From Citromicrobium sp. (GTDB taxonomy: Bacteria > Pseudomonadota > Alphaproteobacteria > Sphingomonadales > Sphingomonadaceae): 13,057 nt of DNA. This document shows, piece after piece, positions 1 through 6,370 of the stretch. The translations under genes and the position numbers were made by a program. The notes beneath the pieces were generated by a model that did not search any database, had not been told where the DNA came from, and saw nothing but the letters and a program-made list of their open reading frames with translations. Numbering within the stretch: position 1 is the first letter of the stretch; each line of letters opens with the position of its first letter. The stretch covers positions 1-13,057 of the forward strand of contig QFNA01000115.1 in assembly GCA_003248395.1 (NCBI GenBank). The letters are read 5' to 3'.

Positions 1-73
1 GCCCGCCGGGGCCGGAGGAGGCGACGAATTTCTCCTCCGCAATCGCCATCGCCCTGTCGACGATCCTACCCAT
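1..73 (-). CDS. arfB: ArfB-like alternative ribosome-rescue factor, N-terminal fragment
   Basis: This is the beginning of a gene that runs off the left edge. Read on the minus strand, the last visible residues are KFVASSGPGG, and the next codon begins with C, as expected for Gln of the catalytic GGQ motif. This motif defines class-I release-factor-like peptidyl-tRNA hydrolases, and the short stretch before GGQ fits the ArfB/YaeJ group, which frees stalled ribosomes. Two in-frame ATGs are possible. The one at 73 gives about 24 residues before the GGQ Gln, close to E. coli ArfB, and overlaps the upstream stop by 8 nt. The one at 49 gives a shorter head with only a poorly placed AGGG upstream. 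I prefer 73 for length and for coupling to the preceding gene. The rest of the protein, including the basic C-terminal tail, cannot be seen. Confidence 0.72.
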   Translation of the reverse strand, partial: MGRIVDRAMAIAEEKFVASSGPGG

Positions 74-734
74 CGTCGAAGCCGAGCGCGGCGAAATCGC
101 GCGGCAGCGGGGCCGCCGCTTCGATGGCAAGTTTGCCCTCGCGCGGAACCAACAGTCCCGCGGCATGGAGCATGGTGCGCGGCGCGCCCCCGTTCTTGCC
201 CGGGCCGGTGCCATAGACCGGGTCGCCCAGCAGCGGCAGCCCCAGCCCCGCCTCGCAATGAATGCGGATCTGGTGCGTCCGTCCGGTCTCCGGGCGAAAT
301 TCCACCAGCGCGCGCCCATCCTTTTCATCGAGCACACGCCAATGCGTCACCGATGGCTTGCCTTTCTTCGCGGCGATCATCCGCCAGCCCTTTCCCACGC
401 TGCTGATCTTGGCCAGTGACAGCTCGACGGTGCCCTGTGCATCCTGCGGCACGCCCGCAAGCACGCCGAGATAGCGTTTTTCGACCAGCCGTTCCTCGAA
501 CGCCTTCGCGAATCGCTTCAGCGCCTTGGGATTGCGCGCCAGCAACAGGCAGCCGCTGGTATCGGTGTCGAGCCGGTGGACCGGCGCCGGGGCACGCTGG
601 AACCCGAGACGCAGCTGTTCGAAATGGTCTTCGAGACAAGCGCCGCCACGCTTCGGCCGGTCCACCGGCAAACCGGCAGGCTTGTCGATCACCAGGGCTT
701 CGCCGTCTTCGAAGACGATCGGGATATCGGTCAT
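66..734 (-). CDS. RluA-family RNA pseudouridine synthase
   Basis: This 222-residue protein should convert specific uridines in rRNA or tRNA to pseudouridine in the cytoplasm. The family signature HRLDTDTSG lies at residues 53-61, with Asp56 as the catalytic aspartate. EKRYLGVLAG (85-94) supplies the conserved active-site Tyr region, and RPETGRTHQIRIH (147-159) is the third conserved RluA block. There is no N-terminal S4 RNA-binding domain, so it is a short catalytic-core form. Which uridine it modifies cannot be told from sequence, so no symbol is given. The ATG overlaps the stop of the upstream pabB-pabC fusion in the tetranucleotide ATGA, which implies translational coupling. An arfB-like start lies at or just after its own stop. 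It is the middle gene of a folate/RNA/translation operon. Family assignment is near certain; substrate is unknown. Confidence 0.93.
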   Translation of the reverse strand: MTDIPIVFEDGEALVIDKPAGLPVDRPKRGGACLEDHFEQLRLGFQRAPAPVHRLDTDTSGCLLLARNPKALKRFAKAFEERLVEKRYLGVLAGVPQDAQGTVELSLAKISSVGKGWRMIAAKKGKPSVTHWRVLDEKDGRALVEFRPETGRTHQIRIHCEAGLGLPLLGDPVYGTGPGKNGGAPRTMLHAAGLLVPREGKLAIEAAAPLPRDFAALGFDDG

Positions 735-2557
735 GCTTTCAGTCTCGCATTCATCATCAGGCGCAGCCCGTTGCCCAGCATGAAGCCATCCGCAAGGTCC
801 TCGATCCGCAATTCCGCCTCGCGCGCCTCGCCGCTTTCGATCAGCGAACGGCGGTACACGCCGGGCAGGAGGCCCAGCGTGGCAGGCGGGGTCAACAGCA
901 CGCCATCCTCGCCGCGCACGAAGATACTGGTCACGCTGCCTTCGGTCAGCAAGCCATCCTCGCGCACGAAAATGGCTTCTTGCGCCCCGTGCTGGCGCGC
1001 AACGCGCTGGGCATCATCGTAGAATCCGCGGTCGCTGGTCTTGTGGCGCAGGCGCCAGTCGCCCGGGTCGACCGGCAGCGGCAACACGATGACGCGCGCC
1101 GGTTCGGGCCAGGCTTCGGGCATGTCGAGCGCTTCGAGCGCAATCGTGCCGGTGCGCGATGCGAGCAGGCGCACGCGGCTTGCCCGTTCCAGCGCAAAGC
1201 ACAGCGCATGCAACTGGTTGCGCGCATCGTGCCGGTCGAAGGCGAAGCCCAGCTGCGCCGCACTCGCCTTCATCCGCTCCAGGTGCAGTTCCAGCAGCGG
1301 GATGCCGTCTTCGGGCGTAAAGCGCATCGTCTCGATCAGGTCGAACTGCGCCGCGCGATGGCCGGGCGAACTGCTCCGCGCAAAGGCCCCCTTCAGCAAG
1401 GCTTCGCGCCATTCGGTGCGCGGCTCGCTGTCGGCGACGATGGCGCCGCCCACGCCCAGCACGGCCTTGCCGCGGCCATTCTCGATCTCTGTCAGGCGCA
1501 GTGTGCGGATCGCCACATTGAACGCCGCGTCGCCGCCCCCGTTTTCGTCGGGCGCGCCGATCCGCCCGATCGCACCGCAATAGGGACCGCGCGGATCGCG
1601 CTCGACCCGGTCGATCAGTTCCATCGCGCGGATCTTGGGCGCGCCGGTGATCGAACCGCAGGGGAACAGCGCGCGCACCAGGTCGATCGCGCCCGCATCC
1701 TCGCGCAATTGCCCGCGCACTACGCTGACCATCTGGTGCACCGTGGGATAGCTTTCGATGGCGAAGGGCTCGTCCACCCGCACGCTTCCGGCCTCCGCCA
1801 CGCGGGCGAGGTCGTTGCGCATCAGGTCGACGATCATCAGGTTCTCGGCCTTGTCCTTGACCGATTGCGCCAGCTCTTCCGCCAACGCCGCGTCCTGCGC
1901 GGGATCGGCGCTACGCGGGCGCGTGCCCTTCATCGGCTTGGCTTTGGCCTCGCGTCCCTTCAGCGAGACGAACAATTCGGGGCTCAGGCTCAACAGCCAG
2001 TGCGACCCGTCGAACACCACGCCGCCGTAGCCCGCCTGCGCCGCCGGTCGCAGCGCGGCGTAAAGGCCGAGCGGGTCGCCGGTGAAATTGCCAGCGAGCG
2101 GGAGGGTCAGGTTCGCCTGGTAGATATCGCCTGCCCGGATCGCTTCCTGCAAGATGGCAAAGGCCTCGGCATATCCCCCGGGCGACACCTGCGGATCGAG
2201 CGGGCCGACCGATCCGATGCCCTTCGCGCGCCCTGCCAGCCACGCCGGCACATCGTCTGCCGCAATCCGCTCGGGCGCATCGAACAGGCCCAGCCAAACC
2301 AGCGGCCCGGCACCGCCACTGCGCCGTGCGGCCAGCTTCGCCAGTTTCGGTTCCAGCGCCAGCCCCGCTTCATAGGCGATATGGCCCGCGAGTTCGCCGC
2401 CTTCGCGCCGCGCCGCATCGGCTTCTGCCAGCACGCGCTCCACGTCTTCGGGGCGCCGCGCCACGAACACCGCGCGCGGATTTTCGTACAGCAGCGCATC
2501 GGCTGCTCCGCTTTCGCGGGCATCGTCAAGCAGAACAAGGGGATGCCGTTCGGTCAT
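731..2557 (-). CDS. pabB: Aminodeoxychorismate synthase component I fused to 4-amino-4-deoxychorismate lyase
   Basis: This 608-residue fusion makes p-aminobenzoate for folate. The N-terminal part (about 1-395) is the chorismate-binding PabB domain: DIYQANL (144-150), SPELF near 192, PMKGTRPR (208-215) with the PabB-type active-site Lys210, MIVDLMRNDL (241-250), and GSITGAPKIRAMELI (301-315). The C-terminal part (about 404-608) is a class-IV PLP lyase (PabC) with FDLIETMRF, RHKTSDRGFY (Lys506 is the likely Schiff-base lysine), LLTEGSVTSIFV and GLLPGVYR. The amidotransferase subunit PabA is not in this window. The start MTERHPL is chosen because homology begins there; the frame stays open much further upstream, antisense to the next gene, but that part is a shadow. 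The stop overlaps the next start by 4 nt. Fused PabB-PabC proteins are known in bacteria; both domains look intact. Confidence 0.93.
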   Translation of the reverse strand: MTERHPLVLLDDARESGAADALLYENPRAVFVARRPEDVERVLAEADAARREGGELAGHIAYEAGLALEPKLAKLAARRSGGAGPLVWLGLFDAPERIAADDVPAWLAGRAKGIGSVGPLDPQVSPGGYAEAFAILQEAIRAGDIYQANLTLPLAGNFTGDPLGLYAALRPAAQAGYGGVVFDGSHWLLSLSPELFVSLKGREAKAKPMKGTRPRSADPAQDAALAEELAQSVKDKAENLMIVDLMRNDLARVAEAGSVRVDEPFAIESYPTVHQMVSVVRGQLREDAGAIDLVRALFPCGSITGAPKIRAMELIDRVERDPRGPYCGAIGRIGAPDENGGGDAAFNVAIRTLRLTEIENGRGKAVLGVGGAIVADSEPRTEWREALLKGAFARSSSPGHRAAQFDLIETMRFTPEDGIPLLELHLERMKASAAQLGFAFDRHDARNQLHALCFALERASRVRLLASRTGTIALEALDMPEAWPEPARVIVLPLPVDPGDWRLRHKTSDRGFYDDAQRVARQHGAQEAIFVREDGLLTEGSVTSIFVRGEDGVLLTPPATLGLLPGVYRRSLIESGEAREAELRIEDLADGFMLGNGLRLMMNARLKA

Positions 2558-2668
2558 CGGACCTGTGCATTTAACCGCTCTCGCGCCGCTGTCGAGGGAT
2601 AGCTTGACCTTGCCCCGCGCCCTGCGCCACATCGCCTGCCGACAGGAATAGCAGGAGCACGGCCGGAC
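2558..2668. promoter_or_regulatory. Divergent promoter region between pabB-pabC and the DUF853 ATPase gene
   Basis: The 111-bp gap separates two divergent genes, so both promoters must lie here or overlap the genes. On the plus strand TTGACC (2604-2609) is a good -35 core, but the -10 positions 17 nt downstream are GC-rich and weak. On the minus strand TCGACA (complement of 2590-2595) and TTAAAT (complement of 2569-2574) are separated by only 15 nt, which would give a very short leader before the ATG at 2557. GGAG at 2654-2657 is a possible ribosome site for the plus-strand gene, with 11-nt spacing. These are weak predictions; no operator-like dyad was seen. Confidence 0.35.
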
Positions 2669-4225
2669 ATGGGTGAAATCTTTCTGGGACTGGGCGGCAA
2701 TGGCGAAAACCAACGCCTGCTGCTCGAACAGGCGAACCGCCACGGGCTGATCGCCGGGGCGACCGGCACGGGCAAGACGGTCACGCTGCAAGGCCTGGCC
2801 GAAAGCTTCTCCGCCAATGGCGTGCCGGTGTTCGTGGCCGATGTGAAAGGCGATTTGTCGGGCATTGCGATGGCCGGTTCGCCGCAGTTCAAGAATGCCG
2901 ACAAGCTGGAGGAGCGCGCGCAGGAACTCGGCATGGCGGATTACGCCTATGCCGATAATGCCGCGGTGTTCTGGGATCTTTACGGCGAAAAGGGCTTCCC
3001 CATCCGCACCACGATTTCGGAAATGGGACCGTTGCTGCTGTCGCGCCTGCTCGATCTCAACGACACGCAGGAAGGCGTGCTCAACATCGTCTTCCGCTAT
3101 GCGGACGAGAATGGCCTGCTGCTGCTCGACCTGGGCGATCTGCAGTCCATGCTCACCTTCGCGCATGAAAATGCCAGCGACCTGTCGGGCACCTACGGCA
3201 ATGTGTCGAAGGCCAGCGTCGGCGCGATCCAGCGGCAATTGCTCGCCTTCGAAAGCCAGGGCGCAGACATGTTCTTCGGCGAACCCGCGCTGGAAATCGA
3301 CGATTTCCTGAAGGTGGACGAGCAGGGGCGCGGCGTGATCAACATCCTTGCCGCCGACAAGCTGATGCGCGGGCCCAAGCTTTACGCCACCTTCCTGCTG
3401 TGGTTGCTGGCCGAACTGTTCGAAACGCTGCCCGAAGTGGGCGACCCGGAAAAGCCCAAGCTCGTCTTCTTCTTCGACGAAGCGCACCTGCTGTTCGACG
3501 ACGCGCCCGACGCGCTGGAAGACAAGGTCGAACAGGTCGTCCGCCTGATCCGCTCGAAAGGCGTGGGCGTCTACTTCGTCACGCAGAACCCGATCGACAT
3601 TCCCGAACGGATTGCGGGCCAGCTCGGCAACCGCGTCCAGCACGCGCTGCGCGCCTTCACCCCGCGCGACAAGCGGGCGATCAAGGCGGCGGCGGAAACC
3701 TTTCGCATCAACGAGGAACTCGACGTCGAACAGGCGATTACCGAACTCAAGGTGGGCGAGGCGCTGGTCTCCACGCTCGACGAGGATGGCGCACCCACCG
3801 TGGTCCAGCGCACGCTGGTCAAGCCGCCGCATTCGCGCCTCGGCCCGGTGACCGAGAAAGAACGCAAGATCGTCAATTCGATCAGCGATCTCGACGGCAA
3901 ATACGATGTCGCAGTCGACCGCGAAAGCGCCGAGGAAGTGCTCGCCGCCAAGGCCGCAGACGCCGCGGCTACCGCCGCAGAGGTGGCCGTGAAAGGCCGC
4001 GAGGAAGTCGCCAAGCAGGCACGCAAGACGCCCTCCATGTGGTCCACGGCCGGCAAGGCCGCTGCGACGGCTGCGGCGGGGTCGCTGACCTCGGTCGCGG
4101 TGGCGACCGTTCTCGGCAAGAAATCGCGGACTGAATGCCTTCGTCCGCAACATCATCGGCGGGTTGATGCGATAGCCGCTCGGGGGCGAACGTCAGCGAG
4201 CAGGCCTTCGACAGGCTCAGGCTGA
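2669..4225 (+). CDS. YjgR/DUF853 family HerA-type ATPase, probable 3' frameshift
   Basis: This is a predicted P-loop ATPase of the DUF853 (E. coli YjgR) family, related to HerA/FtsK translocases; its cellular role is not established. Walker A GATGTGKT is at residues 30-37 and Walker B KLVFFFDEAH at 264-273. VTQNPIDIPERIAGQLGNR (304-322) followed by RAFTP is the family's conserved sensor/arginine-finger region. An Ala-rich, charged segment (about 418-480) precedes the tail. The open frame is 518 codons, but its last 30 or so residues (from about 4130) are Arg-rich nonsense ending in RPSTGSG, which is the translation of repeat copy A. One base over, the sequence reads LNAFVRNIIGGLMR and stops at 4173-4175. 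That is a much more protein-like end, so a one-base indel near 4118-4130 is likely and the true gene probably ends at 4175. The ATPase core is unaffected. Confidence 0.88.
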   Translation: MGEIFLGLGGNGENQRLLLEQANRHGLIAGATGTGKTVTLQGLAESFSANGVPVFVADVKGDLSGIAMAGSPQFKNADKLEERAQELGMADYAYADNAAVFWDLYGEKGFPIRTTISEMGPLLLSRLLDLNDTQEGVLNIVFRYADENGLLLLDLGDLQSMLTFAHENASDLSGTYGNVSKASVGAIQRQLLAFESQGADMFFGEPALEIDDFLKVDEQGRGVINILAADKLMRGPKLYATFLLWLLAELFETLPEVGDPEKPKLVFFFDEAHLLFDDAPDALEDKVEQVVRLIRSKGVGVYFVTQNPIDIPERIAGQLGNRVQHALRAFTPRDKRAIKAAAETFRINEELDVEQAITELKVGEALVSTLDEDGAPTVVQRTLVKPPHSRLGPVTEKERKIVNSISDLDGKYDVAVDRESAEEVLAAKAADAAATAAEVAVKGREEVAKQARKTPSMWSTAGKAAATAAAGSLTSVAVATVLGKKSRTECLRPQHHRRVDAIAARGRTSASRPSTGSG

Positions 4226-4229
4226 GCGG
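4204..4229 (+). repeat. Dispersed 26-bp dyad repeat, copy A
   Basis: This is one of five copies in 684 bp. It begins GCCTTCGACAGG and continues into the dyad GCTCAGGCTGAGC, a perfect 6+1+6 inverted repeat, followed by GG. It is identical to copies C and E (E inverted). The open frame of the preceding ATPase gene terminates inside it. With copy B it forms an inverted pair about 82 nt apart. From memory this element is abundant in sphingomonad genomes. Confidence 0.9.
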
Positions 4230-4311
4230 AGGTAGTGAGAGGCTGTTGGTAGAGTTATCCGAGCCGCAAGCACCGGGCGCACCAGCCACGTCAAGCCGCC
4301 CTCACCAAAAC

Positions 4312-4337
4312 CCGCTCAGCCTGAGCTTGTCGAAGGC
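4312..4337 (-). repeat. Dispersed 26-bp dyad repeat, copy B
   Basis: This copy is inverted relative to A and differs from the consensus by one base (T for C in the CTTGTCG part). The similarity to copy C extends beyond the core: outside the core both have the sequence CAAAA next to a CTCA element (CTCACCAAAA here, the complement of TTTTGATGAG at C). It lies 25 bp upstream of the GIY-YIG start codon. Confidence 0.88.
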
Positions 4338-4362
4338 CATGCACCAGCGCTAACCACGCGCC

Positions 4363-4647
4363 ATGGCCTTCTACACCTACCTGCTGCGTTGCAATGACGG
4401 CAGCTATTATGCCGGCCACACAGAAGACCTCGAAGTCCGCTTGGCCGCGCATGGCTCTGGCGCGCTTGGCGGGTACACGTCCAAACGCCTCCCGGTTACG
4501 CTCATGTGGAGCGAAGAATTCCCCACGCGCGACGAAGCCTTCGATGCGGAACGCCGCATCAAGGGCTGGAGCCGCGCCAAGAAAGAAGCCCTGATCGCAG
4601 GCGATTGGGAAAAGATTTCCCTTCTCGCCAAAAACCGCCAGCGCTGA
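4363..4647 (+). CDS. Small GIY-YIG domain nuclease-like protein
   Basis: This 94-residue protein is a single GIY-YIG fold, the catalytic module of structure-selective and homing endonucleases and of the UvrC N-terminus. The GIY half appears as YTYLLRC (4-10) and the YIG half as YYAG (15-18). Arg27 with His30 in LEVRLAAH and Glu63 in DAERRIKGW match the catalytic Arg and metal-binding Glu. Length and the tail LIAGDWEKISLLAK fit the stand-alone YhbQ/UPF0213-like group, whose biological role is poorly known. There is no clear Shine-Dalgarno before the ATG. The gene is bracketed by repeat copies B and C in inverted orientation, at 25 and 27 bp, and has no co-oriented partner, which suggests a small mobile or repeat-associated cassette. 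The domain call is solid; the function is not known. Confidence 0.87.
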   Translation: MAFYTYLLRCNDGSYYAGHTEDLEVRLAAHGSGALGGYTSKRLPVTLMWSEEFPTRDEAFDAERRIKGWSRAKKEALIAGDWEKISLLAKNRQR

Positions 4648-4674
4648 CGGTCTCGCACCCACCGTTTCGCCAGC

Positions 4675-4700
4675 GCCTTCGACAGGCTCAGGCTGAGCGG
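4675..4700 (+). repeat. Dispersed 26-bp dyad repeat, copy C
   Basis: This copy is identical to A and lies 27 bp after the stop of the GIY-YIG gene. It is inverted relative to copy B on the other side of that gene, with flanking similarity extending into GTTTTGATGAG. With copy D it forms a second inward-facing pair spaced about 96 nt, like the A/B pair. Confidence 0.9.
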
Positions 4701-4796
4701 GTTTTGATGAGTGGTAGCCCGGTGCGAAAAGGCACAGAGCATCAAGGAGCGCCGCCATGTTCGCGGTCACACATGACCAGCCGCAAACACGATTTC

Positions 4797-4822
4797 CCGC
4801 TCAGTCTGAGCCTGTCACGGGC
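4797..4822 (-). repeat. Degenerate copy D of the 26-bp dyad repeat
   Basis: This copy has four differences from the consensus. One breaks the dyad (CTCAGTCTGAG) and three lie in the CGAAGG arm, which reads CACGGG here. It appears to be an older, decaying copy. Orientation is as in B and E. The flanking GCCATGCACCA also occurs after copy B, suggesting a longer duplicated unit. Confidence 0.8.
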
Positions 4823-4861
4823 CATGCACCAACCTTGGTCCCCAGCCACTCAAACCAACAT

Positions 4862-4887
4862 CCGCTCAGCCTGAGCCTGTCGAAGGC
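4862..4887 (-). repeat. Dispersed 26-bp dyad repeat, copy E
   Basis: This is a perfect copy, 28 bp downstream of the stop of the histidine-kinase gene as that gene is transcribed. Its dyad could also act at the 3' end of the kinase message, but no T-run follows, so a classical intrinsic terminator is not supported. Confidence 0.9.
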
Positions 4888-4915
4888 CCGCTCGCCAAAG
4901 CCAGCCCCCAGCACC

Positions 4916-6370
4916 CTAAACCGGAACCCTGATTTCCGCCCGCAAACCGCCCTCAGCGCGGTTGGCCAGAACCAACGTTCCGCCATGCTGTTCCGCCACC
5001 GCGCGTGCCAGCGTCAGGCCCAGGCCCGCGCCCCCGGTTTCGCGATTGCGGCTCGCTTCGCCGCGGGTGAACGGTTCGAGCATGTCGGCGATGCGATCTT
5101 CGGGGATGCCGGGGCCATCATCGTCCACGCGCAGCACCGCCGACCCGCCCTCGTGCAGGACGGAAACTTCGGCGCTGCCGCCATAGCGCAGCGCATTGGA
5201 AATGAGGTTACGCAGCCCGCGCTTGAGCCAGGTGAGATGAATCGGGGCGATGATCCGCTCGAAATCGAGCAGGCCTACTGGCTCGCCCATGTCCTCAAAT
5301 TCCTCGACCACCGACGCTGCCAGCGCGCCCACATCGGTGCGTTCTGGCGGGGCATCGGCGCGGCCTACGCGCGCCAGCGCGAGGATTTCGTCGAGCGTGC
5401 GCGTGATATCCTCGATTCCGGCCACCATCTTGGCGCGTGCGGTAGGATTTTCGACGCTTTCGATACGCACGCGCAGCGCGGCCAGCGGAGTCTTGAGGTC
5501 GTGGCCGATCGCCCCGAGCATGACATCCTTCTCGTCCAGCATCGCCCCGATCCGCGCCTGCATCGCGTTATGCGCGGCGATCAGGCGGCTGACGTCCTCG
5601 GGACCGGTCGGTTCGAGCGGCGGTTCGATCTGGCCCGCGCCGGCAAAACGCTGCGTCCGTTCGGCGAGCGCGTGCAGCGGGCCGGTGATCCGCCGCAACA
5701 CGACATACATCAGGCCCACCAGCACGGCGAACATGATGAAGGTCTGCAGCGCCATCATCACCAGCGGCATGGGATCGTCCTCGCCCATCGGCAGGCGCGC
5801 CACCTGCCAGCGCGCACTGTCCGCCTGCCTCACCGCCGCGACCATCAGCGCCGGTCCACCTTGCTCCGCCATCACCCGCATTTCGGGGAAGCGGTCGAAC
5901 TCTTCCGCCACCAGCGGATCGTCAGCCGGGCGGCGCTCCGTCACCATCACCTCGGCCACGTCGAGCCCGTGGCGCGCAAGCACAGCAGCCAGCGCGGCTT
6001 CGCGCGCCGCATTGCGCGCTTCGCCGGGTAACAGCGGCGCGGCTTCGCTTTCGACATAGCGCAGGCGGCGGGGGAGGCGCAGCGGTGGCGGTTCGCCCTC
6101 GCGCCTGAGTTCCGGCCCGCGGCGTTGACGCTCCCCCCGCCGGTCGTCGTCGCGGCGCTCGCGCCGCTCCTCGCGCCGCTCTTCGCGGCGGTCCTCGCGC
6201 CGCTCGCCCGACACCAGCTGGAACGCGGCGAAATGCACCAGCGCGGCCTCGCGCCGCTGCTCGCCCGCCCGGTAGAGCAGCACGCCCGAAAGCGCCTGCG
6301 CGATCAGCAGCGCCGCCGCCAGCGCCAGCATTACCTGGCCCAGCAGGCTGCGGGGCAGCAGGCGCTTCAC
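4916..6370 (-). CDS. Sensor histidine kinase (EnvZ-like architecture)
   Basis: This is a 484-residue inner-membrane sensor. TM1 is about residues 11-33 and TM2 about 203-225, with a periplasmic domain between, then HAMP (about 226-278). The HisKA box IGHDLKTPL carries the phospho-accepting His290. The ATPase domain shows the N box NLISNALRYG (Asn392), the G1 box DDDGPGIPE (416-424), the F box EPFTRGE and the G2 box GGAGLGLTLA (446-455), so it should be active. The start is GTG at 6370: it overlaps the response-regulator stop as GTGA and places TM1 directly at the N-terminus. The frame continues upstream only as a shadow of the regulator. Just after TM1, residues 56-85 are a highly charged Arg/Glu/Asp run encoded by a degenerate 12-nt tandem repeat. 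The signal is unknown; co-transcription with an EF-hand protein suggests a cation or envelope cue. Confidence 0.93.
   Translation of the reverse strand: MKRLLPRSLLGQVMLALAAALLIAQALSGVLLYRAGEQRREAALVHFAAFQLVSGERREDRREERREERRERRDDDRRGERQRRGPELRREGEPPPLRLPRRLRYVESEAAPLLPGEARNAAREAALAAVLARHGLDVAEVMVTERRPADDPLVAEEFDRFPEMRVMAEQGGPALMVAAVRQADSARWQVARLPMGEDDPMPLVMMALQTFIMFAVLVGLMYVVLRRITGPLHALAERTQRFAGAGQIEPPLEPTGPEDVSRLIAAHNAMQARIGAMLDEKDVMLGAIGHDLKTPLAALRVRIESVENPTARAKMVAGIEDITRTLDEILALARVGRADAPPERTDVGALAASVVEEFEDMGEPVGLLDFERIIAPIHLTWLKRGLRNLISNALRYGGSAEVSVLHEGGSAVLRVDDDGPGIPEDRIADMLEPFTRGEASRNRETGGAGLGLTLARAVAEQHGGTLVLANRAEGGLRAEIRVPV
6151..6207. repeat. Degenerate 12-nt tandem repeat inside the kinase gene
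   Basis: Four 12-nt units (6160-6171, 6172-6183, 6184-6195, 6196-6207), plus a 9-nt partial at 6151-6159, follow the plus-strand pattern CGCGCCGCTCCT with small changes. Being a multiple of three, the array keeps the kinase frame and encodes REER/REDR-type units in the periplasmic part next to the membrane. Copy number could vary between strains without breaking the gene. Confidence 0.8.

Noticed and set aside
416..2602. Long plus-strand open frame of 728 codons
   Set aside because: Fully antisense to pabB-pabC and the pseudouridine synthase; composition rich in Arg, Ala, His and Gln, typical of a shadow frame.
2558..4156. Upstream extension of the pabB-pabC frame (giving over 1100 codons)
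   Set aside because: It is antisense to the DUF853 ATPase gene, has no domain-like sequence and arises from GC-biased codon use; homology starts at the ATG at 2557.
4114..4175. Programmed frameshift in the DUF853 gene
   Set aside because: No slippery heptamer with a downstream structure was seen; a simple indel or sequence error explains the data better.
4204..4887. Possible CRISPR array
   Set aside because: The repeats are in both orientations with irregular spacing, contain a gene between copies and have no cas genes nearby.
4757..6031. Plus-strand open frame of 424 codons with a good ribosome site
   Set aside because: Mostly antisense to the histidine kinase and crosses two repeats; only the first few codons could be a relic.
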